Shown here piece after piece: positions 8,501 through 14,271 of a DNA stretch of 19,915 nucleotides. The notes beneath the pieces are model-generated. The model was not told the DNA's origin and ran no database searches. It saw nothing but the letters and a program-made list of their open reading frames with translations. Each line of letters begins with the position of its first letter. Within the stretch, counting starts at the first letter, position 1. The DNA comes from Armatimonadota bacterium (lineage in GTDB: Bacteria; Sysuimicrobiota; Sysuimicrobiia; Sysuimicrobiales; Humicultoraceae): the NCBI GenBank assembly GCA_016199305.1, contig JACQGZ010000133.1, positions 1-19,915 on the forward strand. The letters run 5' to 3'. Both the position numbers and the translations under genes were made by a program.

Positions 8501-8967
8501 TGACGGTAGGGGTGGACCTTGAAGGCGAGCGCGTCCACCTCCTCATAGAGCGTCGCGGCCGGCATGTTTTCCAGCCCCTCCCGCTCCGCGATGATCACGG
8601 TCCGCTCAGACTCCACCTCCGCCGGCTCGAAGAGGGTGTGGCGGATGCGGTCGGCCTCCAGGTCGATGACGAAGGGCAGGTGGCCGGCCGGGAGGACCTC
8701 GTGGAACGCGGTGTAGTCCTTGGAGGTGAGGGCGTTCCAGCGGCCGCCCAACCGCTCGACGGCCCGGGTGAGGACCCCCTTGGGATGGTCGGGCGTGCCC
8801 TTGAAGAGCATGTGCTCCACCCAGTGCGAGGCGCCGGTAACACCGGGCGCCTCGTTGCGGCTGCCGACGCCGTACCAGATCCAGAAGGTCACCACCGGGG
8901 CGCTGTGGCTCTCCAGGAGCAGGATGCGCAGGCCGTTGTCCAACTGTGCGAGATGCGGAGTCTCCAT
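5569..8967 (-). CDS. Fused double M16 peptidase with C-terminal GNAT acetyltransferase domain
   Basis: One continuous 1132-residue frame with three parts. Residues 1 to about 425 are an M16 zinc peptidase half with the inverted motif H48-x-x-E51-H52 and a downstream glutamate near 128, so it is likely catalytic. Residues about 465-865 are a second M16 half starting VLPNGVRLLAVD; it lacks HxxEH but has the RE(K)MGLAYY block (745-754) seen in the partner subunit. Many bacteria encode these halves as two adjacent genes. The usual closing M16 strand is missing after RFMSPSRH (862-869). From there a GNAT-type protein runs to the end, with acetyl-CoA loop FRGRGIARYLL (1069-1079) and YRRLGFVDE (1108-1116). 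There is no signal peptide. The ATG at 8967 has GGAGG close upstream. An internal ATG at 6378 has no Shine-Dalgarno site. The fusion could be real or could mark an old in-frame deletion joining two genes. Confidence 0.88.
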   Translation of the reverse strand: METPHLAQLDNGLRILLLESHSAPVVTFWIWYGVGSRNEAPGVTGASHWVEHMLFKGTPDHPKGVLTRAVERLGGRWNALTSKDYTAFHEVLPAGHLPFVIDLEADRIRHTLFEPAEVESERTVIIAEREGLENMPAATLYEEVDALAFKVHPYRHPVIGWKADLRAMTRDDLYAHYRAYYHPGNALIVAVGAFDTAEALAQVRRAFDAIPPGPGIPPVRAAEPPQEGQRRVVVQRPGGATPYVQMAFRVPAAADPDLPALLVLDGVLSGFGGGRPFNGGAARSSRLYRALVDRGLAAEAGSSAYPMRDPGLLRVGATARSGVGAAPVEEAILEAIDLVTREEVTPEELARVKRQARAQFVYARDGVHGFAGAIGAYAMVDHPEAFFALPDRIARVGAAEVQRVAAATFDPRRRTVGWYVPEEGARSAASPTAVAVTPGVACWSGPGRPVRAQEAPGVVGADQIHRAVLPNGVRLLAVDRRGSGMVALYALISAGSRFDGGQPGLARFVAATLQRGTRSTSAQDLAARLDGMGASLAVLPGLEAIALSGRVLAEDLSAYLRLGAEVLTTPAFPADEVAKARGELLTALSIHEKDTRYAAERAFRRMAFPQGHPHAQPPDGEGAVLKEIDSAALAVFHERRYRPEGTILVLVGDLRPEFALGEVEAVLGRWARGKEDAEVASAPGIEPTASDAPRRESIALPGKSQADIVLGGVAVARNDRDYYAVMLATLILGRQGMMGRVGERVREKMGLAYYAYVEARAGLLPGPWWARAGVHPTNVDRAVEAILEEAARFQREGPTASEVADARDFLTGSLAVRLETHGGLAGALAEIELYGLGLDYLERYPAIIRAVSPEAIQAAAGRFMSPSRHPFHDELVRLVPAWYMTSYPELGYLVEERPFGFYSRHVLAPIGAHVLIRGVSPERVSEFRADVQAYFSDRRVDVFIDDPEGDTALGPALQAAGFVAAGAQVFLAHVGPVPEAPAVSDLAIEPVTLTSNLDDYVVTKLKGFSDSEGDPDAEAVQRQLALRRAELAGEGRFLLARLHGEPAAVLAWYEGEDRLLFHLATRVPFRGRGIARYLLCHILADTYARGCRSIILFTDPAETPVQLYRRLGFVDEVHRRQVYRYRPEGVRD

Positions 8968-9019
8968 GGTGCCTCCAGGCCGGGCCGCGGGCGGAGCCGT
9001 GGCGCCTCCGCCGCGAGGG

Positions 9020-9046
9020 TAGAATCTCTATGGAGGAAAATCCATG
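9020..9046 (+). promoter_or_regulatory. -10 box and ribosome site leading to ATG 9044
   Basis: TAGAAT at 9020-9025 is a -10-like box, and GGAGG at 9032-9036 lies 7 bases before the ATG at 9044. A small inverted repeat ATGGA (9030-9034) / TCCAT (9041-9045) covers both, so a transcript starting upstream could hide the ribosome site. This is the strongest translation start on the plus strand here and it opens a frame that ends at TAG 9083. Confidence 0.45.
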
Positions 9047-9085
9047 GCGATTGTACCAGGACGCCCCGCATCCGACGAAGACTAG
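9044..9085 (+). CDS. 13-codon leader ORF (MAIVPGRPASDED) or interrupted N-terminus of the AlkZ-like gene
   Basis: ATG 9044 with a good GGAGG site reads 13 codons and stops at TAG 9083-9085. The next codon, GTG 9086, is in the same frame and is the first possible start of the long AlkZ-like frame. Either this is a short leader peptide with termination-reinitiation, or TAG is a nonsense mutation (or sequencing error) in a gene that really began at 9044. The second reading is favoured by the poor ribosome site before 9086. Confidence 0.4.
   Translation: MAIVPGRPASDED
9050..9055 (-). promoter_or_regulatory. -10 box (TACAAT) for the M16-GNAT gene
   Basis: TACAAT on the minus strand lies about 82 bases before the ATG at 8967. 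The -35 is weak (TTCGTC-like, 18 bases upstream). It overlaps the leader ORF of the divergent AlkZ-like gene. Confidence 0.35.
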
Positions 9086-9973
9086 GTGCCCCTGCCGGGC
9101 TTACGCCGCATCGATCTAGACCGGCACCGCCGCGCGCTCCTGCGGCGCTTTGCCGTTCGGACCGAAGCGCAGTGCCGGCGCTTCGTGGACGCCCTGGGCT
9201 TCTGCTACGCGTTCACCGCCGGCCCGGGCGACATCCCGGGCCTCTTCGACGTCATCGGGACGCGCAGCGTCGATCGGATGTGGTCGTGGGCCTGGCAGTG
9301 GAAGGACGCGCTGGCCACCCGCCGGCGGCTCTTCTACGGCCGCGTCCTCCGTCGCAAGCCGACCTACATCTCCCTGGCCTACCTCCCCCACTTCTACGCG
9401 TTGTCCGGGAACGTCGGCGAGCCCGACGACTACCTGACCGCCTACGAGGCCGGTCGCCTCAGCGCTCTGGCCCGTGAGGTCTACGAGCAGATCGCCCGCG
9501 CCGGCCCCGTCAACACCTGGGCGCTGCGCCGCCGCTTCATTGGGACGCGGGGCTCGGGCAACCGGCTGCACCGAGCCCTGGACGAGTTGCAGGAACGCTT
9601 CTTTATCGCCAAGGTTGCCGAGGTGGAGGGGCGCGGCAATTACGCCTTCATCTGGGATGCTTTCTCGCGCTGGATGCCGGACGTGGTGCGGCAGGCCGGC
9701 GGGATCCGTAGCGAAGACGCCGCCGGGGCCGTCCTGCGTGGCTACCTGAAGATCGTGGGCGCCGCGTCCCCGCGCCAAGTGGAGGAGCTCTTCCGCTGGC
9801 CGCCTTCGCTGCTGCCCGCCGCGGCGGATCGCGCCGCCGTCGTGCCGGTGGACTTAGACGGTACCTCCGGCGCAGAGTCCGTCTGGACCCTTCCCGATGT
9901 GCTGCGGGCGATGCGCCCGCCCGCGCGGTCCCGTCCGCTTACTCGGTCCCGAAGGTCAGCCCCAGCGCGTTGA
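9086..9973 (+). CDS. AlkZ/YcaQ-like winged-helix DNA-binding protein, possibly truncated
   Basis: A 295-residue basic protein. LSALAREVYEQIARAGPVN (126-143) followed by a charged helix, LHRALDELQERFFIAKV (161-177) and a beta hairpin form a winged helix. YLKIVGAASPRQVEELFRW (220-238) and AVVPVDLDG (251-259) resemble the second helical segment of YcaQ/AlkZ-type (HTH_42) DNA glycosylases that remove crosslinked bases. The catalytic QxQ/QxD-type motif of AlkZ is not evident. Family members are normally about 350-400 residues, so the C-terminal part seems missing; the end turns into low-complexity Arg/Pro sequence and overlaps the Rieske gene by 35 bases tail to tail. GTG 9086 has no clear ribosome site and follows TAG directly (see the leader ORF). 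The gene may be a pseudogene. The assignment is tentative. Confidence 0.6.
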   Translation: MPLPGLRRIDLDRHRRALLRRFAVRTEAQCRRFVDALGFCYAFTAGPGDIPGLFDVIGTRSVDRMWSWAWQWKDALATRRRLFYGRVLRRKPTYISLAYLPHFYALSGNVGEPDDYLTAYEAGRLSALAREVYEQIARAGPVNTWALRRRFIGTRGSGNRLHRALDELQERFFIAKVAEVEGRGNYAFIWDAFSRWMPDVVRQAGGIRSEDAAGAVLRGYLKIVGAASPRQVEELFRWPPSLLPAAADRAAVVPVDLDGTSGAESVWTLPDVLRAMRPPARSRPLTRSRRSAPAR

Positions 9974-11006
9974 TCCACTGCCGGTACCGGATGGAAGCCC
10001 GGTCCGCCCGGTGGTGGAACTCCGCCTGCAGATCGCGCGGCAGCCGACTGGGATGCTGGTGCTCGACGATGGCGGTATCTTCGACCATCAATCCATCCTG
10101 AAAGGCGCGGATGACCTCCTCGGGTACCTCCCAACCGTGGTTCATCGCCACCCACATCCAGCCCCGGCTGCGGTTCTCCTCCACCGGCGTCACCGCATAG
10201 TAGATGGCGAAGCTGCGCTCGCCCCGCTTGATGAAGTAGGCGCTGAGGGGGCGCATCGCGCGGTAGTCGTAGGTGACGTACCCTGCCGTGCCGCGGCCGT
10301 CCTGGTCGAGCTGGAAGACGCGGATGCCGGTGGCCTCCACGCCGTCGTCCGTGAGCCGCGCGTCGTAGTCGGCGATCTCGGTGTGTTGCCGGTCGCCCAG
10401 CCGGCCCTCGTGGACAAACGGGAAGTGCGCGACGTCGAGGAAGATCTCGATGAAGCGCGGACCACTGGCCTCCCCCTCGTAGGGGCCGCAGAAGATCTTC
10501 CGATAGGACGGGTCGTCCCACTCGGGGAAGGCGGGGATGTCGTGCTTCGGCTCGCCCGGGCACGCCCAGAGCCAGCCGTACCGCTCCTGCACGCGAAAGG
10601 TGATCGCCCCGACCGTCTCCGGAATGCGCTCTCCCGGCCCCGCGGGGATGAAGAGGCACCGTCCATCGGAGCCGTAGGTGTAGCCATGGTAGCCGCATTC
10701 AATGACCGGCGTCGGCTCCCCGTCGACCGTCTGCGTGAGGAACTTCCCTCGGGACAGTTCGTACCCCCGGTGGATGCAGAGGTCCCGCCAGACCCGGACC
10801 CGTGCATCCGGCCGCCAGAGCAGCAGGTCGACGTTGAGGAGACGCGTGGTCGCCCGCCCGCCGATGGGGAGGGGATCGACCCCGTCGCGCAGCGGCGCGG
10901 CGGGGCCGACCACATGCCAGTCATCGCGCAGCACAGGGTCGACCGGCTTCCCCTCCCGGTCGAGCAGGACCGGACTCGTCGTCAGTGCCGCCGGCGCGCC
11001 GCTCAC
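9939..11006 (-). CDS. Rieske [2Fe-2S] aromatic-ring-hydroxylating oxygenase, alpha subunit type
   Basis: A 355-residue oxygenase component. The Rieske site is C77-x-H79 (CIHRGYELS) and C104-x-x-H107 (CGYHG). The mononuclear iron site is in IFLDVAHFPFVH, with D191 bridging and H194 and H199 as ligands. Enzymes of this layout use electrons from a separate reductase to hydroxylate or O/N-demethylate small organic molecules; no reductase or ferredoxin gene is in the window. I place the start at GTG 11006, overlapping the stop of the binding-protein gene (GTGA). The longer frame from ATG 11051 would add 15 residues lying inside that gene. It is cotranscribed with the BMP-type protein, which suggests that protein brings in its substrate. 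The 3' end overlaps the convergent AlkZ-like gene. Confidence 0.88.
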   Translation of the reverse strand: MSGAPAALTTSPVLLDREGKPVDPVLRDDWHVVGPAAPLRDGVDPLPIGGRATTRLLNVDLLLWRPDARVRVWRDLCIHRGYELSRGKFLTQTVDGEPTPVIECGYHGYTYGSDGRCLFIPAGPGERIPETVGAITFRVQERYGWLWACPGEPKHDIPAFPEWDDPSYRKIFCGPYEGEASGPRFIEIFLDVAHFPFVHEGRLGDRQHTEIADYDARLTDDGVEATGIRVFQLDQDGRGTAGYVTYDYRAMRPLSAYFIKRGERSFAIYYAVTPVEENRSRGWMWVAMNHGWEVPEEVIRAFQDGLMVEDTAIVEHQHPSRLPRDLQAEFHHRADRASIRYRQWINALGLTFGTE

Positions 11007-12181
11007 TTCGGCTCGTTCTCCCAGGGCCCGACGATGCCCGGCGCGGCCCATTCCATCGTCATCAGCTGTTCGTAGGTGGCCCGCTGGCCGGCCGGCACCC
11101 GGAGGATGCCCCGGCGGTCGCGGATGGGGCCGGTGAAAGGATCGAAGAGCGGCTGTCCCGTCTTCGGGTCGGTGGCGGACATCTGCGCCAGGCGGTCCAT
11201 CACCAGGTCATAGACGGACGTCCGCGCGCCACCCGCAGCGCCGCCGAGGGTGGCCCGCGCCGCCTTCAGCCGCGCCACCCAGGCGGGGTTGATCGGCATC
11301 CCGGATTGGGCGCCCATCTCCACCGCACCCTCCTTCAGGCGCCACCAGATGTCGATGTTCTCCAGGTTGCCGGCAGTGTACTTCCCGGCGCGCACCTTGG
11401 AGAGGAAGTCGATATAGATCTTCTCCCAGTGCACCAGCTGCCCGGAGACGACATGGTTGGGGGCGAACCGGTACATCGGCGAGTAGTGGGAGAAACTGGG
11501 CAGCCCCTTGCTGGCCATGACCTGCACGAAGGTCGGCGAGTCCTCGGTCTGGGTGCCGACATCGACGCCCTCGGCGCGCAGCGCCTCGGTCGCCTCCTTG
11601 GCCTTCGCCGGGTTGAACCAGTCGAAGATCCAGCGCACGTGCACGGTCGCCTTCGGGTTCACCTCGCGCACGCCCAGGGCGAACGCGGAGATGTGCCGCT
11701 TCACCTCCGGGATGGGAAACGCGGCCAGATAGCCGACCTTGCCGGTCTTGGTGAGGGCGCCCGCCACCAGGCCGTTGAGATAGTAGACCTGGTAGAACTC
11801 GGCCTGATAGGTCGCCATGTTGGGGGCGCGCTTGAATCCGGTGGCGTGCGCGAAGATCACGGTCGGGTACCGCTTGGCCGACGCCAGCGTCCCGTCCATG
11901 TAGCCGAAACTCGTTGTGAAGATGACCCGGCAGCCCTGACTCACCAGCTTGTCGATGAACGGCTCGGTCTGCGCGTCGGGCACGCTCTCGACGAAGGCGG
12001 TCTCAACACCCGGGACGGCTTTCTCCACGGCCAGCCGGCCCTGGTCGTGTGCGTGGGTCCACCCGTAGTCTCCGATGGGCCCGACGTACAGGAAGCAGGC
12101 TTTGAGCTTCGACTGCGCCGACCCCACCGGCGCAAGCCCCAGCATCAGGACGGCGACGACCAGTGCTCCGATCCAGCGCAT
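11003..12181 (-). CDS. BMP-family (PnrA/TmpC-like) ABC transporter substrate-binding protein
   Basis: A 392-residue exported protein. It starts with a signal peptide (basic MR, hydrophobic to about residue 18, cleavage near GSAQ at 20-23). The region has no cysteine lipobox, so it looks like a soluble exported binding protein, not a lipoprotein. The body begins KACFLYVGPIGDYGWTHAHDQGR, the BMP/PnrA opening in which the Asp-Gly/Tyr-Gly-W segment contacts ligand, and continues with repeated Rossmann-like strands such as VIFTTSFGYMD and KVGYLAAFPIPEVKRHI. Known members bind nucleosides or related small molecules. It is longer than typical members (about 330-360). A strong GGAGG lies before ATG 12181. 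No permease or ATPase gene is next to it; the Rieske oxygenase follows with a GTGA overlap. Confidence 0.88.
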   Translation of the reverse strand: MRWIGALVVAVLMLGLAPVGSAQSKLKACFLYVGPIGDYGWTHAHDQGRLAVEKAVPGVETAFVESVPDAQTEPFIDKLVSQGCRVIFTTSFGYMDGTLASAKRYPTVIFAHATGFKRAPNMATYQAEFYQVYYLNGLVAGALTKTGKVGYLAAFPIPEVKRHISAFALGVREVNPKATVHVRWIFDWFNPAKAKEATEALRAEGVDVGTQTEDSPTFVQVMASKGLPSFSHYSPMYRFAPNHVVSGQLVHWEKIYIDFLSKVRAGKYTAGNLENIDIWWRLKEGAVEMGAQSGMPINPAWVARLKAARATLGGAAGGARTSVYDLVMDRLAQMSATDPKTGQPLFDPFTGPIRDRRGILRVPAGQRATYEQLMTMEWAAPGIVGPWENEPK

Positions 12182-12210
12182 TGTTTCTCTCCCCCCTCCG
12201 GCCGAGATGT

Positions 12211-12239
12211 GATGTAGGATGCTCTCAAGATGTTTTCAA
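12211..12239 (-). promoter_or_regulatory. Candidate promoter for the BMP-Rieske operon
   Basis: On the minus strand TTGAAA (12234-12239) and TACATC (12211-12216) are separated by 17 bases. The -10 is weak (three of six). The leader would be about 22 bases and hold the GGAGG at 12195-12199. Confidence 0.35.
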
Positions 12240-12263
12240 CCAAATCATGTCATATTCCTGCGA

Positions 12264-12277
12264 GATTCACAAGAATC
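12264..12277. repeat. Inverted repeat GATTC-ACAA-GAATC
   Basis: A five-base perfect inverted repeat with a 4-base spacer, upstream of the candidate BMP promoter. It could be an operator half-site pair or a chance palindrome in AT-rich DNA. Confidence 0.3.
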
Positions 12278-12281
12278 ATTC

Positions 12282-12298
12282 GTAATATTGCAAATTAC
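12282..12298. repeat. Inverted repeat GTAAT-ATTGCAA-ATTAC
   Basis: A 17-base imperfect palindrome, six of eight positions pairing, with TTGCAA near its centre. The layout resembles operators bound by dimeric repressors; no regulator gene is adjacent. Confidence 0.35.
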
Positions 12299-12308
12299 AT
12301 CCAGGACA

Positions 12309-12328
12309 TGGGATCTGAGGTGATCCCA
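12309..12328. repeat. Inverted repeat TGGGATC-TGAGGT-GATCCCA
   Basis: A perfect 7-base inverted repeat around a 6-base spacer, the strongest palindrome I noticed in the window. It is not followed by a T run on either strand, so an operator is more likely than a terminator. Confidence 0.45.
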
Positions 12329-12397
12329 GTGACTCAAAATACGAACATTATGCCTCGGAGGGCGGCTTGCGGGTAGGTTGTCCGTCCGGGCTGAGGA

Positions 12398-13153
12398 TTA
12401 CTTGGCGGTTAGGCCCCCGTCTACTAGGAGGCAGGTGCCGGTGATCCAGGCGGCTTCCTTCGACGCCAGAAAGAGAATGGCATAGGCGACGTCCTCGGGA
12501 GTCCCCACCCGCCGCAGCGGGTAGTTCCCCGCGATTCGCCGCCACTGCTCCTCACTGAAGGCCTGCCACACCGACCGATTGAGTTCCGTCGGGATGAAGC
12601 CGGGGCAGACTGCGTTGACGCGGACCCCGTCCGGCCCGTAGGCCACGGCCATCGTCCGGGTTAGGGCCACGACCCCGGCCTTCGCCACGTTGTACGCCGC
12701 CGTGACGGCGGTCCCGGCGCGAAAGGCCAGGTAGGACGCCACGTTCACGACCGCCCCGCGGCTCTCCCGCAGGTGGGGCAGCGCGTGCCGGGAGCACAGG
12801 TAGACGCCGGTGAGGTTCGGGGCCAGGGTCCGCTGCCAGGTCTCCAGGTCCAGGTCGTGGACGGGCGTGCGGTCGACGGCGCCGGCGTTGTTGATCAGGA
12901 TGTCCAGGCCGCCGAGAGTCTCCATCGTCTCGGCGATCAGGTGCTGGACGGCAGCCTCATCGCTGACGTCGACGCGGAGGAAATGCACCTCCCCGTGCGG
13001 GCGCAGCGCCTCAATCGCTTCGGCCCACCGCGTACGCCCACGAGCGGCGACCGCCACCCGGGCGCCGGCCTGCAGAAGAACGCGGGCGGTGGCCTCCCCG
13101 ATCCCGGAGGTCCCGCCGGTCACCAGCGCCCGCTGTCCGTCGAGCCGGAACAT
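12398..13153 (-). CDS. Short-chain dehydrogenase/reductase (SDR)
   Basis: A 251-residue classical SDR. The cofactor loop TGGTSGIG is at 12-19, NNAG at 88-91, and the catalytic tetrad is N113, S140, Y154 and K158 (YNVAK). R38 after the second strand (VAVAARGR) favours NADP(H). It ends GTCLLVDGG, as in FabG-type enzymes. Such enzymes oxidise or reduce a hydroxyl/keto group, but the substrate cannot be told from sequence. The ATG at 13153 has GGGAGGGG nearby as the ribosome site. Its start is only 26 bases from the divergent polymerase IV start. It may be cotranscribed with the BMP gene, although the AT-rich block between them argues for a separate promoter. Confidence 0.93.
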   Translation of the reverse strand: MFRLDGQRALVTGGTSGIGEATARVLLQAGARVAVAARGRTRWAEAIEALRPHGEVHFLRVDVSDEAAVQHLIAETMETLGGLDILINNAGAVDRTPVHDLDLETWQRTLAPNLTGVYLCSRHALPHLRESRGAVVNVASYLAFRAGTAVTAAYNVAKAGVVALTRTMAVAYGPDGVRVNAVCPGFIPTELNRSVWQAFSEEQWRRIAGNYPLRRVGTPEDVAYAILFLASKEAAWITGTCLLVDGGLTAK

Positions 13154-13179
13154 CTGCCCCTCCCGTCGAATCCCCCGGC

Positions 13180-14271
13180 GTGCCCCGCATCATCCTGCAC
13201 GTCGATATGGACGCGTTCTTCGCCGCCGTCGAGCAGCTGCGGCGGCCGGAACTGCGGGGCCAGCCCGTTGTGGTCGGCGGCGACGGCAACCCGCGTAAGC
13301 GCGGCGTCGTCTCCACCGCCTCCTATGAGGCCCGCGCCTACGGCATCCACTCGGCCATGCCGCTGCGCACCGCGCTGAAGCGGTGCCCGGAAGCCATCTT
13401 TCTTCCCGTTGACTTCGCGGCGTACCGGGACTTCTCCGGCCGCTTGATGCGCCTCCTGCAGGCGTACTCCCCGCTGGTGGAGGCGATCAGCCTGGACGAA
13501 GCGTTTGTGGACATCTCCCACCGCGAGGAGGATCCGGTCGCCCTCGCCCGGACCATCAAGGAACGGATCCGGGGCGAACTGGAACTGACCGCGTCGATCG
13601 GGGTCGGCTCGAATAAACTCCTGGCCAAGATCGCCGCCAACATGCAGAAACCCGACGGCCTCAGCGTGATCTGGGAGGCCGACGCCGAAGAGCGCCTGCG
13701 CGACCTGCCCGCCACGGTGCTCTGGGGCCTCGGCCCGAAGACCGATGCTCGGCTGAATGAAGCCCTGGGCATCAAGACCGTCGGGGATCTGAGGCAGGTA
13801 TCCCTGGAGCGGCTGCAAGAGACGCTCGGTCCCAATCACGGCGAGTACCTCTACGAGATCTGTCGCGGCCGGGACGACAGCCCCGTCGTCACCGAGTGGG
13901 AACCGAAGTCCTACAGCCGGGAAACCACTTTCCAGGTAGACGTGCGGCGGCGGGATACCCTGGTACGGAAGATCCGGGCGCTCGGCGAAGAGGTGTGGGC
14001 GGAGTGCGTCGAGGAGGATGGGTACCTCCCGCGCACCGTCACCGTCAAGATCCGATTCTACAACTTCCGCACCCACACGCGGGCGCAGACGCTGCTCGAA
14101 GCCACGGGCGACCGCGCCCTCCTGGTGGAGGCGGCAGTGCGCCTGCTGGACCGCTTCACCCTCGACCGCCCGGTGCGGCTGGTCGGCGTGAGGTTCTCCG
14201 GCCTACGACGAGCGGCAGGCGCCGGCGCGGAGGCCGGCGCCACAGCCGCCACGGCCGCCCCGGGTTCCTAG
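13180..14271 (+). CDS. dinB: DNA polymerase IV (Y-family)
   Basis: A 363-residue Y-family polymerase that copies past damaged template bases. Metal-binding residues are D9 and D106-E107 (SLDEAF, 104-109), with F13-F14 (DAFF) holding the steric gate that excludes ribonucleotides. The palm and fingers (to about 230), thumb helix-hairpin-helix (WGLGPKT...GDL) and little finger (YSRETTF to about 345) are present. The last about 20 residues are only Gly/Ala/Glu/Thr and I see no QxxLF-type beta-clamp motif, which most bacterial DinB proteins have at this end. GTG 13180 lacks a Shine-Dalgarno site; TCGAAT 9 bases upstream could be a -10 for a leaderless mRNA. Its TAG stop shares CTAG with the convergent peroxiredoxin stop. 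Confidence 0.93.
   Translation: MPRIILHVDMDAFFAAVEQLRRPELRGQPVVVGGDGNPRKRGVVSTASYEARAYGIHSAMPLRTALKRCPEAIFLPVDFAAYRDFSGRLMRLLQAYSPLVEAISLDEAFVDISHREEDPVALARTIKERIRGELELTASIGVGSNKLLAKIAANMQKPDGLSVIWEADAEERLRDLPATVLWGLGPKTDARLNEALGIKTVGDLRQVSLERLQETLGPNHGEYLYEICRGRDDSPVVTEWEPKSYSRETTFQVDVRRRDTLVRKIRALGEEVWAECVEEDGYLPRTVTVKIRFYNFRTHTRAQTLLEATGDRALLVEAAVRLLDRFTLDRPVRLVGVRFSGLRRAAGAGAEAGATAATAAPGS

Larger units (their letters stand above)
12182..12397. promoter_or_regulatory. AT-rich intergenic regulatory block
   Basis: About 216 bases between the BMP gene start and the SDR gene stop, both on the minus strand. The middle part (about 12210-12360) is visibly rich in A and T while the neighbours are GC-rich. 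It has no supported ORF. It carries a candidate promoter and three inverted repeats, listed separately. I infer that the BMP-Rieske pair is controlled here by a DNA-binding regulator. Confidence 0.5.

Noticed and set aside
7462..9477. Long plus-strand open frame of 671 codons across the M16 gene
   Set aside because: It lies antisense to the M16-GNAT coding sequence; its Arg/Pro/His-rich translation is typical of a GC-rich antisense shadow and shows no family motif.
11007..11051. Longer Rieske start at ATG 11051
   Set aside because: It would overlap the binding-protein gene by 49 bases; GTG 11006 forms the GTGA junction used elsewhere in this window.
10985..12217. Plus-strand open frame of 410 codons opposite the BMP gene
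   Set aside because: Antisense shadow; the minus strand has a signal peptide, ribosome site and family motifs.
12309..12328. Intrinsic terminator after the SDR gene
   Set aside because: The hairpin is perfect but no T run follows it on either strand.
12182..12397. CRISPR array or insertion sequence end in the AT-rich block
   Set aside because: The inverted repeats are all different, there are no repeated spacers and no transposase or target-site duplication.
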